64,000 bases of DNA from Cognatishimia sp. F0-27 (GTDB lineage: Bacteria; Pseudomonadota; Alphaproteobacteria; Rhodobacterales; Rhodobacteraceae), in NCBI RefSeq assembly GCF_020667845.1, contig NZ_JAFMPQ010000013.1, positions 47,952 through 111,951 of the forward strand. Direction: 5' to 3'. Of this stretch, positions 34,724-43,436 are shown piece by piece. Under the pieces are notes generated by a model, which worked only from the letters and a program-made list of their open reading frames with translations, had not been told where the DNA came from and searched no databases. Both the position numbers and the translations under genes were made by a program. Position 1 is the stretch's first letter, and each line of letters opens with the position of its first letter.

Positions 34724-35134
34724 GCGGATCGGTTCGCCTCAATCGGGTGGACTCCGGACACCGGCAGCCAGCGTGGACTCCACGAGGGATCCAGCGGCCA
34801 CCAGGCGTGTCCGGGGCCAAAGGTTTGTTTTGTTGTGGTTTTCAGCAGATCGCGGGTGGATGCCCGCGCGGGTGGCTTCCCAAAAAACCGGCCCTGTCGC
34901 TAGCGATATTGCGCGCTTCGCCCGCCCGTATACGTTTGCGGCCAGGAAGGACCCGTAAAGTCAGTTGGTTAGCCTCTTGGACCCCGGCTGGATCCCTTTC
35001 TGGACCCCGGGGTCCAGCGGCGCGGGCCGTCCCGCGCGCGCCTCTCCCGAGTATATCCCTTTTCTAACCCCCAGCCGGGCTTTCTGTCTCATCGAAAACT
35101 GTCCGCCGGACACTTTCCTAGTGGTTGCGGGCGC
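34724..35134. promoter_or_regulatory. Intergenic region with palindromes, upstream of the methyltransferase pair
   Basis: No gene supported on either strand. It contains a perfect 18-bp palindrome CTGGACCCCGGGGTCCAG (35000-35017), a half-copy TGGACCCCGG at 34978-34987, and a 13-bp palindrome TGTCCGCCGGACA (35100-35112). Several further GTCC/GGAC words occur in 34750-34820. It probably contains the promoter and operators for the two DNA methyltransferases. No clear -35/-10 was picked. Confidence 0.45.
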
Positions 35135-35563
35135 TTACGCGCCAGCGGCCAGTTCGATCACGCGGCGCTTCGACATGTTGCGGTTGAACCGACGCCTGTT
35201 GAGGGTGAGCGCTATAACGGAAATCCCGAATTGCCAGTGCTGGTGGGCGGCAGAGCGCTGCAAACCGACCGCCCAGCAGATCTCCTTCCAGCGTTCGCCA
35301 TGCGCCTTCATCCAGACGATCTTGCCGTCGATGGGCTCGAGGCAGGCGGTCCAGGTAAGCGTCTCCTCCATCCGGCTGATCGCCTGCGGCGAGGGCAGCA
35401 CGCGCATGGGCTTGGGCTCCTGGCCCACCTTGTCGGCAAAGCTGTAGACCATCTCGGGCCACGTGCTGAAATATCCCTGCCTGCGCGGCTCAGGCAGGCG
35501 CTTCAAGACGAAGGCGGCCTCGGCCAGCCGCTCTTCGACCAACTCGGGTGTCCAGTCTGTCAT
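35135..35563 (-). CDS. DUF6362 protein
   Basis: A 142-residue phage protein matching DUF6362 (WTPELVEERLAEAAFVLKRL; ISRMEETLTWTACLEP; GERWKEICWAVGLQRSAAH). It looks like a helix-turn-helix regulator at its C-terminus and may control late genes. Its start overlaps the preceding stop as ATGA. Confidence 0.75.
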   Translation of the reverse strand: MTDWTPELVEERLAEAAFVLKRLPEPRRQGYFSTWPEMVYSFADKVGQEPKPMRVLPSPQAISRMEETLTWTACLEPIDGKIVWMKAHGERWKEICWAVGLQRSAAHQHWQFGISVIALTLNRRRFNRNMSKRRVIELAAGA

Positions 35564-35766
35564 TGCGACACCTCCCGATCTCGCGGGCATTGCCCGTACA
35601 GCTTCTCGCCGAGTTGCCGGACCAACTCTCGTTCCGGCCAGGTCAGGCGGTGATCGTCGATGGCCACGGCCAGCAGGCCTTGCTCCTGCCAGCCATCGCG
35701 CTTCACATCGTCAGGGCTGCGGCGGTGCCCGCCATAGCCCTTGGGCACGAACCTCATTCCGGTCAT
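35560..35766 (-). CDS. Small hypothetical phage protein
   Basis: A 68-residue basic protein (MRFVPKGYGGHRRSPDDVKR) coupled by ATGA overlaps to both the RuvC-like gene upstream and DUF6362 downstream. Family not recognised. Confidence 0.6.
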   Translation of the reverse strand: MTGMRFVPKGYGGHRRSPDDVKRDGWQEQGLLAVAIDDHRLTWPERELVRQLGEKLYGQCPRDREVSQ

Positions 35767-36299
35767 TGCATGCCCCCCTTGGTCTCCAGCGCCCAGAACA
35801 GGATCGCGATGGCGTCGGCCTCGTTGTCGTCAGCCGGACTGAACCCACGCGCCCGGGCGGATGCGATCATGGCCTCCTTGTTGGCATTGCCCTTGCCGGT
35901 GGCGAAGCGTTTGATGGTGCCGACGGGAACGCCCTCGTATGGCACGCCGCGCATCTCGGCCCATGCGGTCAGGGTGGCCATCAGGCCCCCGTAGACGTGG
36001 GCTGCGTCGGTGCCCGCGTGGCGGCGGACTTCCTCGAACCAGATGGCGGCGATGGGTCCGGAAAGCCGGTCCAACTCGCCTAGCCAATTGCTGAAGCGCA
36101 GGTAGCGCATGCCGCCACCGTCAAAGCGGCTGGGACGGAAGGACACGGTGCCGCTGGTGATCAGCCCGTCTGCGCCATGCAGGGCCCAACCTGTGGTCGT
36201 GCCGAGATCGAGCGCGAGCAAGGTGCGGTCAGCGCGGAAGGCAGGCGGCAGATCGGGGATTGCCTCCTGCATCCTGGTGGTCAGAGTCGCTTCAGCCAT
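35763..36299 (-). CDS. RuvC-like Holliday-junction endonuclease
   Basis: A 178-residue RuvC-fold nuclease. The first acidic motif is LALDLGTTTGWAL (Asp about 30), followed by IWFEEVR (Glu), then a C-terminal SPADDNEADAIAI with two acidic residues, as in phage RuvC-type resolvases. It would clear junctions before packaging. ATG 36299 follows AAGGAGACC. The frame is open for 227 codons upstream, crossing the iteron region, but no coding character was seen there. Confidence 0.8.
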   Translation of the reverse strand: MAEATLTTRMQEAIPDLPPAFRADRTLLALDLGTTTGWALHGADGLITSGTVSFRPSRFDGGGMRYLRFSNWLGELDRLSGPIAAIWFEEVRRHAGTDAAHVYGGLMATLTAWAEMRGVPYEGVPVGTIKRFATGKGNANKEAMIASARARGFSPADDNEADAIAILFWALETKGGMQ

Positions 36300-36336
36300 C
36301 GTGGTCTCCTTTTCGGGTTGGCTGCGGGGGTGGAAG

Positions 36337-36377
36337 ACGACGGCGGTCATGTGCTTGGCGGTACGGGCCGCCGTCGT
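36337..36377. repeat. 10-bp perfect inverted repeat
   Basis: ACGACGGCGG (36337-36346) and CCGCCGTCGT (36368-36377) form a perfect 10-bp stem around a 21-nt loop, just upstream of the RuvC-like gene. No T-tract, so a regulatory or origin structure rather than a terminator. Confidence 0.55.
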
Positions 36378-36430
36378 CGGATCGGAATGTGCAGGGAGCG
36401 TCGGAGCCCGCGCGCGCGGATACCCCTCGA

Positions 36431-36484
36431 CGTATGGGAGGAGAGGCCAAACCTGCCGGTTGGCCTCCCCATACGTAGTATGGG
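36431..36484. repeat. Two overlapping, mutually exclusive hairpins
   Basis: Hairpin 1 pairs 36431-36450 with 36460-36475 (CGTATGGG and GAGGCCAA arms, with a 4-nt AGGA bulge). Hairpin 2 pairs CCCATAC (36468-36474) with GTATGGG (36478-36484). They share bases 36468-36474, so only one can form. They lie between the iteron array and the RuvC-like gene. Confidence 0.55.
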
Positions 36485-36493
36485 GGCTTTCAT

Positions 36494-36676
36494 TGTTCGT
36501 CCTCCAATCAACGTAAGATGCTGAATTCATTTGGGTTTCGAGGACGTACAGAGGACGTACAAGAGGACGAACATGTTCGACCTCCTCTTGCTCCAAGTGA
36601 TTGATTTCGTTGGATTGAGGTCGAACAGCGGCCGAGGTCGAACATATTTGTCCTGGGGTCGAACAGAGGACGTACA
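36494..36676. repeat. Iteron-like array GAGGWCGWACA, candidate phage replication origin
   Basis: Nine 11-bp copies of GAGG(A/T)CG(A/T)ACA. Direct copies lie at 36540, 36551, 36563, 36617, 36634, 36655 (first base G for A at position 2) and 36666. Inverted copies lie at 36494-36504 and 36574-36584, the latter forming a near-perfect 22-bp palindrome with the copy at 36563. The array starts 9 bp beyond the stop of the primase-helicase gene. Iterons beside a replication initiator or helicase gene commonly mark an origin; operator function is the alternative. Confidence 0.65.
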
Positions 36677-36684
36677 AGCCAAAA

Positions 36685-39051
36685 TCAGGCATTTTCATCC
36701 TCCCGGATCGACCAATCGGAAGGGTTCGCGAGGTCCATGCACTGTCCGTTGGAGGGCGATTTGTAGTGGCTCGGGACGACCGGAATGACGCTGTCCAGGA
36801 CCTCTCCGGTCTCGGGATCGATCCGGCCCTTGTGGCCGAACACCATGCCTTCGGCGCAGAGGTAGCCGAAGCGCGACCGGACCACGGAGTGGCCGAATGT
36901 CGTGCCGTCGCGCAGGAAGCGGATGTCGCCTTTGGTAGCCAGCACGTTGATGCGGTCGCGGATGGTGAACTGGCTGCCAAGACCGCGCTGGTTCTCGAAC
37001 GCCTCGCGAAACTGGGTCGAGGTGTAGAGTTTGCCCTCCGCTGCCTCGTCGATCAGGATCGATAGGATGACATCGCGCTTGCGGTCTCGCTCGGCATCAT
37101 GCTTCGCACCCACCTCCTGGCGGACGAGGCGTTCGTTCATTGGGTTGATCTCGACCCATTGGCCATCGACCTTGTCGATCACCTTGGGCGGCAGCGCGGG
37201 TCCATTGCGCAGCTCGATCTCCAGCTTTCGTTGCGAGCAATCCTCGTCGGGCCGATGCAGGATCAGGCCGGAGGTGTAGAACCCGCGAAGTGCGCTGGCG
37301 CCCGAAAGCGCGAGGAACGGATCCTCCTTCACCTGATGCTTGCTGAGCTTCTTGGTGTGATGGATCAGGATAACCCCGCAGTCGCGGTCGATATGATCAC
37401 GCAGCACCTCCACCCGTTCCTTGAGGAAGAACATCATGGCGGTGTTGTCGTTCTCGCCGCCGCCATCGGGCCCGCCGTCAAAGAGGTTCCGGATCGGGTC
37501 GACGCAGAGGATGTCGGGCGGCGCATCCGGGAACGCTGTTTGAACGGCGCGAGCCACCCGCACGCTGCCCTCGTTGTCGAGCAGCATCTTGAGTTTCGGC
37601 GTGGCGACAAATGTGTCGCGCGCAGCGGCCAACACTTCTGGTGGCAGAGCGATCTGCTTCAGGCGTTCGCGCAGATAGTGATACTGGATCTCGGCCTGCA
37701 GATAGAAGATCCGCAGCGGCCGCGGCGGGGTGAAGCCGAGGAACGGCACGCCTGCCGCCATGTGCACGAGCCAGGAAATCAGCAGGTCGCTTTTGCCAAC
37801 CTTGGGCGCGCCACCCAGCACCAGCAGCCCGCCCGGCGTCAGAACGCGCGGTGCGATGATGTCCTCTGGCATGGGGCTCTGGTCGTCCAGCAGCGCGCCG
37901 AGCGTGAAGGCAGGCATCTCCAGCGGCCCCGGTGCGCCGGAGTCCAACCGGATCAACGGCGGCCCGTACTTCTCGACATGCCGGTCCCAGAGCCGCTCGG
38001 ACTCGCGCTTGAGCCGTTCGACTGGCCACTGGGGTCGAAGCATTGCAGCGTTGTAGCCGCAGATCCCTTCCCAGCCTTCGTCTTTTGTCATCCGGCCCTC
38101 GTGGACCATACGGATGAAGTGCCCGATCGCGGCCGACGCACCCTCGAATCGGGACCAATCGTCCTGCGCCCCCTCGCGCACCGGGGTCACCAGGACCTCG
38201 TCCATGGCGGGCTTGTCGGGATGGGTGAACTCGGGTTGCAGCGACACCCCCGGGGCGGGCGGCATGTCGGTCACGGCCTCGATGAACTCGGCCAGATCAC
38301 GCTCGCGGTCGACGTTCAGCTCGACGATCCGAACCTGCGTTTTCAGGCTGTTCTTGTAATAGACCGAACCCGCCACACGGATCGGTTGATGCGCTGAGCG
38401 GAAGTGCATGTCGCCGTCTACCTTGGCGGCAATGTCGCCGCGCAGACGGCATACACGTCGAATGTCATCCCCCTCGGCGGGCTCGGTCAGCGCCCACCAG
38501 ACGTGGCACTTCCGCTGGCCCTCCGGCGTCACACCACCGCTTTCCACCACCATCGTCGGCGCGCCGAGATGGCGCTCCAGATGGGCGCGCTTGGCAGCGA
38601 TATCGCCGGTGTCGAGATCGACCACGACGGTCTGCATCTGCAGGATTTCTGCTGCCTTGGCCTGGCCGGGCGCGGCCACAGTGCCGGGGATCACATAGAC
38701 GGCTGCGCCCTCGCGTGAGGCCCATGTTGCGAAGGTCGCCATCTTTTCGGGCGCGGCCTGATCCGCCTCGAGCCAGATGTTGTGCGGGCGGCCATCGATG
38801 CCCTGACCCTTGTCGATGAAACTGCGGACCGGGATCAGCCCGTCGCAATAGCCGAAGACGACTTGCATGAACTGCGCGATCTGCTCGGGATCGGGCTCAT
38901 CGCCGAACACGTCGATTTGCGGGGCGGCATCGTTGAAATCGCGCCACGGGTTGAAATGGACGATGTTTTCTTTGGGGGTGGCTGGCGTCGTGTCGTCGCG
39001 CATGCCTGTGTCCTGGTCGGGATCTGATGGATCGGTGGGGTCGTCGGTCAC
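36685..39051 (-). CDS. Primase / RepA-like AAA helicase fusion
   Basis: A 788-residue replication protein. The N-terminal third resembles RepB-type/AEP primase-like domains (MQTVVVDLDTGDIAAKRAH; KCHVWWALTEP). The middle is a RepA-like hexameric helicase with Walker A GGAPKVGKSD (about residue 410), Walker B ILCVDPIRNLF and GVILIHHTKK. The C-terminus is a winged-helix-like domain. The start is GTG 39051, overlapping the nuclease stop as GTGA. It probably unwinds and primes the phage origin at the adjacent iterons. Confidence 0.8.
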   Translation of the reverse strand: MTDDPTDPSDPDQDTGMRDDTTPATPKENIVHFNPWRDFNDAAPQIDVFGDEPDPEQIAQFMQVVFGYCDGLIPVRSFIDKGQGIDGRPHNIWLEADQAAPEKMATFATWASREGAAVYVIPGTVAAPGQAKAAEILQMQTVVVDLDTGDIAAKRAHLERHLGAPTMVVESGGVTPEGQRKCHVWWALTEPAEGDDIRRVCRLRGDIAAKVDGDMHFRSAHQPIRVAGSVYYKNSLKTQVRIVELNVDRERDLAEFIEAVTDMPPAPGVSLQPEFTHPDKPAMDEVLVTPVREGAQDDWSRFEGASAAIGHFIRMVHEGRMTKDEGWEGICGYNAAMLRPQWPVERLKRESERLWDRHVEKYGPPLIRLDSGAPGPLEMPAFTLGALLDDQSPMPEDIIAPRVLTPGGLLVLGGAPKVGKSDLLISWLVHMAAGVPFLGFTPPRPLRIFYLQAEIQYHYLRERLKQIALPPEVLAAARDTFVATPKLKMLLDNEGSVRVARAVQTAFPDAPPDILCVDPIRNLFDGGPDGGGENDNTAMMFFLKERVEVLRDHIDRDCGVILIHHTKKLSKHQVKEDPFLALSGASALRGFYTSGLILHRPDEDCSQRKLEIELRNGPALPPKVIDKVDGQWVEINPMNERLVRQEVGAKHDAERDRKRDVILSILIDEAAEGKLYTSTQFREAFENQRGLGSQFTIRDRINVLATKGDIRFLRDGTTFGHSVVRSRFGYLCAEGMVFGHKGRIDPETGEVLDSVIPVVPSHYKSPSNGQCMDLANPSDWSIREDENA

Positions 39052-39809
39052 GCAGCCAGCCCCCAACACCGCTCGGCATGGGCGCAGAACCGGCATTCGA
39101 AGAAATCCCGGTTGGCGGCGATACGGGGCAGCAACTCGCCCGCGTCAGTGGCCTGCAGGATCCGCACGGCGCGATCGGACATGCGCTGCGCCAGGTCGGC
39201 ATCGAAGGGCACCAGCTCGTGGTACAGCTCGGCCGTGTCCTTGTTGATCGCCGTGAACAGCGCCGGTGCCGTCGATATCCCCGGCACCGAAGGTTCCATG
39301 TAGGCCTGATAGATTGCGATCTGGGCGGCGTAGACAGGCTTGGAGACCGTCACGCCATCCTTGACGCAGGCGCGCCAGTTCTTCGCGTTCATCGTCTTGC
39401 ATTCCCAGAGTGCCGGAGCGCGCATGCCAAGCGCTGCTGGGGCATCAGCGATGATCCCGTCGACGTGGCCCCGGATACGACCGCCCGCGACAGAGAAGCC
39501 GAACTGGCCGCCATCGCGTTTTTGGGTGACCAGATCGATACCAGCGGCCCGCAGCCAGCGGATCGCCAGATCCTCGAGCTGGTGGCCTATGGCGAATATC
39601 CGCAGCGTCTGGCCGCTGAAATCGGCGCCGTCATCCTTCGGCGCACCGGCGAACTCAAACTGCAGCGCGCGTTCGCAGGCATGACCCAAGCGGGACGCGC
39701 CGAGATAGGTCCGGGGCGGCGTGGCCTCGCGCTCGGCGATGAGGGCCGCGTCGACCAGTGTGTTGATCCGCTCGGCCACGGAGGGGCGTGGGTTGAAGTC
39801 CAATGTCAA
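39048..39809 (-). CDS. PD-(D/E)XK exonuclease, RecB/Cas4-like
   Basis: A 253-residue nuclease: GHVDGII supplies the Asp, WECKTM the E-x-K, followed by YAAQIAIYQAYM. Cysteines in ACERAL and at the C-terminus (CRFCAHAERCW) could ligate an Fe-S cluster as in AddB/Cas4 nucleases. The start is TTG 39809, overlapping the previous stop as TTGA; no other start gives the conserved N-terminus. Likely a recombination exonuclease of the phage, not CRISPR-related, since no cas genes are near. Confidence 0.8.
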   Translation of the reverse strand: MTLDFNPRPSVAERINTLVDAALIAEREATPPRTYLGASRLGHACERALQFEFAGAPKDDGADFSGQTLRIFAIGHQLEDLAIRWLRAAGIDLVTQKRDGGQFGFSVAGGRIRGHVDGIIADAPAALGMRAPALWECKTMNAKNWRACVKDGVTVSKPVYAAQIAIYQAYMEPSVPGISTAPALFTAINKDTAELYHELVPFDADLAQRMSDRAVRILQATDAGELLPRIAANRDFFECRFCAHAERCWGLAA

Positions 39810-40216
39810 AACGGGATCTCCGGCGCGTTTGATTTGGCAATGTCGGCCATGGCCTCGCGAAAACCTTCAACGGCCTCCTCGATCAGGGCGCGCACCTGTG
39901 CTTCGGTCAGATCGGCGAATGCGGTTTGCCAACCGATCTCATCCATAAGCAGCGCGACGCGTTTCATGGTGGCGGTGACGGCGGCGCGCTCTTCTTCGGT
40001 CAGATCAACCATGGCAAAACGCTCCCGCGCCAAACGCGTCCAGGAGTCTTGGCAGGGCATCGAGCAGAACCAGACCGATGGCCGGGGCCGCTTCGACCGG
40101 ACCGGATCGCGCCAGCCAAAACCACGCGTGGGTTGCCGACAGACAGCACAGAGCGTTCCACGCGGATGCCAGAGACGCCGCCGCTCCTCGGTCGTGATGG
40201 GGGTTGAATAGGTCAT
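39806..40216 (-). CDS. DUF6511 zinc-ribbon-like protein
   Basis: A 136-residue protein with an N-terminal zinc-binding pattern (LCAVCRQP ... WFCSMPCQ) and a helical C-terminus (FADLTEAQVRALIEEAVEG), matching DUF6511. Function unknown. It is coupled between helicase and nuclease genes, so it probably serves DNA replication or recombination. Confidence 0.7.
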   Translation of the reverse strand: MTYSTPITTEERRRLWHPRGTLCAVCRQPTRGFGWRDPVRSKRPRPSVWFCSMPCQDSWTRLARERFAMVDLTEEERAAVTATMKRVALLMDEIGWQTAFADLTEAQVRALIEEAVEGFREAMADIAKSNAPEIPF

Positions 40217-40219
40217 GGA

Positions 40220-41902
40220 TCATGCCGCCCTCCGTTCAGGACCAGCCACCGCATTTACCGCTGCCTGGATGGCGCGCTTGTTGAAGCCGAACGTCATCAG
40301 CGCCGAGGCGCGATAGCGCGTCAGGCCGAAGTCGTGACGGCACTCCGGCGGCAGGTATTTCAGCTGCTTGTCGGTCGGTGGCTGGCGCAGCCATCCGCGT
40401 GTCTTGAAGGCGCTTTCATCACTCTCGTGGGTGTTCAGCCAGTCATCAGCCTGCGCGAGGCAGACGGTGCGTTCGCCGACGCCCAACAAGCGTGGCCGCT
40501 CGCCCTTAGCCCCGCCGATGGCGTACCAGACCCCGTCCATCCAGAAGATGCCGCCCCAGGCCGTAAAGCCCGTGGCCATCAGCGCATCGTCCGTCCCGAA
40601 GAGATCGACCCATGCGAAACTGGACCGTTTCAGCAGATCGATCTCGGTCATGACAAAGCCCGAGAGCGGCACTGCGTCCGCGCCGGTTTCGCCCTCATCC
40701 TGCAGCAATACCTCGCCGCAGAGCGGGCATTCGGTGGCTGCGAGCGGGATCTCCGCTGCGCAGGCCGGGCAAGTTTTCGTCGGGGCCTCGCCGGTGCCGG
40801 TCTTGCCATCCAGATCGACATCCTGTTCCAGCGTGCCGTGGATCAGGCTCGACGTCCCGAAATCCAGTACGACACAGTCGGTCTTGACGATGCCGGGGTG
40901 CTCCTCGGGATCGACCGTGCGCAACCCGCGCCCGATCATCTGGATCATGGTGGATTTGTAGGAACTGGGCCGCAGCAACACGACACAAGACGTCGGCGGA
41001 TGATCCCAACCCTCCGTGAGCACGGCCACGTTGACGACCACGCGGGTGATGCCTGCCGCGTAGTCGGCGAGAATGGCCTTGCGGGTCTCTGCCGCCAGAT
41101 CGCCATGGATCAGCCCGGCCGTGATCCCCGCGGCACGGAATGCCTCGGTCACATGGTCAGCGTGAGCGACGGTCGAGCAGAAGACAACGGTCTGCCGGTC
41201 GCCGGCCTTCTCACGCCAGTGGCGGATCACCTCGTCGGTGACCGGCGCGCGGTCCATGATGTCCGCCACCTCAGTCATGTCGAAATCCGCGCTGGTCTTG
41301 CGGATCGATTTCAATTCCTCCTGCACGCCCACATCGATCACGAAGGTGCGTGGCGGCACGAGGTGACCCGAGGCGATCAACTCGCTCAACCGCACCTGGT
41401 CGGCGACATTGTCGAAGACCTCGCGCAGACCCTTGCGGTCGCCCCGGGTCGGCGTTGCCGTCACCCCGAACACCCTCGCGTCGGGATTTGCATCGCGCAC
41501 CCGGTCGATGATGCGGCGATAGCTGTCCGCCACCGCGTGATGCGCCTCGTCGATCACCAGCAGATCGAGGCGTGGCATGTCGGCCAGGTTCGACATTCGT
41601 GCCAGCGTCGGCACCATTGCGAAGGCGACCTGGCCGCCCCAGCATTTCTCGGTTGCATCGATCACCGAAGTCGACACGTCCGGCGCCACGCGCTGGAACT
41701 TGGCGCGGTTCTGCGCCGTGAGCTCGTCGCGATGGGCCAGAACACAGGCTTTGGCACCGTCGCCGATCATCTCGCCGGTGACCGCCGAGAGCATGATGGT
41801 TTTTCCCGCGCCGGTGGGTGCCACGCCGAGCGTGTTGCCGCGGGAGGCGAGCGCAGCAACACTGCGCTCGACAAAGGTTTTCTGGCGGGGGCGAAGGCGC
41901 AT
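40220..41902 (-). CDS. DEAD/DEAH-box helicase (ResIII type)
   Basis: A 560-residue superfamily 2 helicase. Walker A is APTGAGKT (28-35), motif II IDEAHH, motif III TATPTR, and motif VI QMIGRGLRT. A C-terminal zinc ribbon (CPACAAEIPL ... CPLCGE) and a further domain follow. Likely to act in phage replication or repair with the neighbouring ssDNA-binding and nuclease proteins. Confidence 0.85.
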   Translation of the reverse strand: MRLRPRQKTFVERSVAALASRGNTLGVAPTGAGKTIMLSAVTGEMIGDGAKACVLAHRDELTAQNRAKFQRVAPDVSTSVIDATEKCWGGQVAFAMVPTLARMSNLADMPRLDLLVIDEAHHAVADSYRRIIDRVRDANPDARVFGVTATPTRGDRKGLREVFDNVADQVRLSELIASGHLVPPRTFVIDVGVQEELKSIRKTSADFDMTEVADIMDRAPVTDEVIRHWREKAGDRQTVVFCSTVAHADHVTEAFRAAGITAGLIHGDLAAETRKAILADYAAGITRVVVNVAVLTEGWDHPPTSCVVLLRPSSYKSTMIQMIGRGLRTVDPEEHPGIVKTDCVVLDFGTSSLIHGTLEQDVDLDGKTGTGEAPTKTCPACAAEIPLAATECPLCGEVLLQDEGETGADAVPLSGFVMTEIDLLKRSSFAWVDLFGTDDALMATGFTAWGGIFWMDGVWYAIGGAKGERPRLLGVGERTVCLAQADDWLNTHESDESAFKTRGWLRQPPTDKQLKYLPPECRHDFGLTRYRASALMTFGFNKRAIQAAVNAVAGPERRAA

Positions 41903-41914
41903 GACCGATCCCCC

Positions 41915-42541
41915 TTACTGTGCCCAGCTCGGCCGCCCGGGGGCACCGGGGTTGGCTGCTGGCGGATTGGACGAGGACGTTGGGGCGGCAGCATTCTGCT
42001 GCGGAGTGGCCCCCGGCCCGGCGTTACCACTGAACTGCAGGGGTGCAGTTCCCATGACCTGCGCATAATCGCGATGGTCAGGCGTGACCGCGCTGCGGAT
42101 CTCGTTCTTGTCGTCACCGCTTGCATCGGTGCCGATATCGATGCGGGCGATGAACTCGATCCCGTCCAGATCGGCAAAGCCGCTAATGCGCCGCGCCGCC
42201 TGCGCCTCCGCCGACATGTCCTTGTCGGAAATGCCGCGCGCCGAGTTCAGCATGCCGCGCACCAGGCTGCGGCCCATGTTGGTCCAGTCCGGACCCTTGG
42301 GGCTGTAAAGCCCGATCAGCGTGAAGACCTTGCGCCGGGCATAGGGACCCTCGGTCACGGTGAACTCGCCATTGAGATAGACAGCACCCGTCGAGCCGCG
42401 CGTGGCATAGCCGCCGGTCCAGCCCTGCGAGGCATCGTCGAAACCGCCGGGACGGATGGTCAGGCGCACCTTTGCCAGCGTGCCCTTTGGGATGAGGTTG
42501 GTGTTGCTCTGCGCGTCGTTGAAATCGTTCCAGGAACCCAT
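41915..42541 (-). CDS. Putative phage ssDNA-binding protein
   Basis: A 208-residue protein starting at ATG 42541 behind AAAAGGAGG. The core (GTLAKVRLTIRPGG, then YLNGEFTVTEGPYARRKVF) looks like an OB-like phage SSB/DUF669-type fold. The C-terminus is a long Pro/Ala/Ser/Asn-rich disordered tail. Position between an AAA NTPase and a helicase fits a recombination module. It lacks the acidic DDDIPF tip of cellular SSB. Confidence 0.55.
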   Translation of the reverse strand: MGSWNDFNDAQSNTNLIPKGTLAKVRLTIRPGGFDDASQGWTGGYATRGSTGAVYLNGEFTVTEGPYARRKVFTLIGLYSPKGPDWTNMGRSLVRGMLNSARGISDKDMSAEAQAARRISGFADLDGIEFIARIDIGTDASGDDKNEIRSAVTPDHRDYAQVMGTAPLQFSGNAGPGATPQQNAAAPTSSSNPPAANPGAPGRPSWAQ

Positions 42542-42560
42542 GGGGAACCTCCTTTTCTGA

Positions 42561-43436
42561 TCAGGATTGCGGTTGGGATTGGTCGTCACCGGCCGGATCG
42601 GCGGGTGGCGGGGTGTAGGTCAGCCGGTCGGATGCCGGGGCTGCGGGCGTCCGGATCTTCGCCATCAGGCGGCCGAGATGAGGTTCTTCGACTTGGTCCA
42701 GGCGACCGGATCGATCTTTCGCCGGAAAGCCCCAGGGGTTGATCGTCTGGCAGACAAAGGCGCGATACGGATCGCCGCCGTCGGCCTTCAGCTCCGCCAT
42801 GGTGATCACCTCATCGACGATCCCCGGAAGCTCGAGCCCGGTCTTGGACCCGTCGATTTGCGGCTGGAACACCTTGCGATTGAAGTCGTCGAGCTTCTCG
42901 TCGAGGATCCCGACGAACCAGACATTCTTGGCCCGCGTGTGCTGCAGGTGGGTCAACCAGCCGATCATCTCGCGGCCGTGCAGACCGTAGGCACCGCGCA
43001 CATCCGGCTTGCCGGTCTTCTCCGACAGCGCCTCGGGCTGGCCCTTGCACCAACCGAAGCACAGCCGCCCCGCCACGGTGATCGAGTCCACGAAGATCGT
43101 GTCGTAGCGATCGAGTTCTGCCGGATCACCAAAGCGCTCGCACACGGCGGCATAATGCGCCGGGCTATAGGGCTGCTCATCCCGCAAAGCCGGGTTGGGC
43201 CCGCCAATGAACACCGCGAAATCCCGGCATTCGGTCCAGGTGCGCGGCCGGATGCTGTCGCCCGTCCAGCCTTCGATGGCCAGATCCCCCGCTTCGAGAT
43301 CCATGAACAGCGTGCGTTCAGGGTCGAGGGTCCAGAGCAGCGACGTTTTCCCAATGCCGGATTTGCCGAAGATGCAGCCCTTGATCCCGCGCGGCTCGGC
43401 CAATCGCTGGTCGGCGCTGATGATGGGGAGGCTCAC
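42561..43436 (-). CDS. Phage AAA_24-type NTPase (RecA-like recombination ATPase)
   Basis: A 291-residue P-loop protein. Walker A is GKSGIGKTS (24-32), LFMDLEAGD follows, and the Walker B-like motif is TIFVDSITV. This is the Sak4/AAA_24 pattern of phage recombination ATPases that work with an SSB and an exonuclease, both encoded next door. The start is GTG 43436, overlapping the previous stop as GTGA. The C-terminus is Pro-rich. Confidence 0.75.
   Translation of the reverse strand: MSLPIISADQRLAEPRGIKGCIFGKSGIGKTSLLWTLDPERTLFMDLEAGDLAIEGWTGDSIRPRTWTECRDFAVFIGGPNPALRDEQPYSPAHYAAVCERFGDPAELDRYDTIFVDSITVAGRLCFGWCKGQPEALSEKTGKPDVRGAYGLHGREMIGWLTHLQHTRAKNVWFVGILDEKLDDFNRKVFQPQIDGSKTGLELPGIVDEVITMAELKADGGDPYRAFVCQTINPWGFPAKDRSGRLDQVEEPHLGRLMAKIRTPAAPASDRLTYTPPPADPAGDDQSQPQS

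Noticed and set aside
36494..36676. CRISPR array
   Set aside because: Repeats are 11 bp with irregular short spacing and mixed orientation; no cas genes. The Cas4-like nuclease belongs to the phage recombination module.
36300..36696. Frame open from ATG 36696 through the iteron region into the RuvC-like gene
   Set aside because: It reads through tandem repeats and hairpins, has no coding character, and the internal start at 36299 has a strong ribosome site.
39048..39809. CRISPR Cas4
   Set aside because: The nuclease motifs fit but it is embedded and coupled in a phage replication operon without cas1 or cas2.
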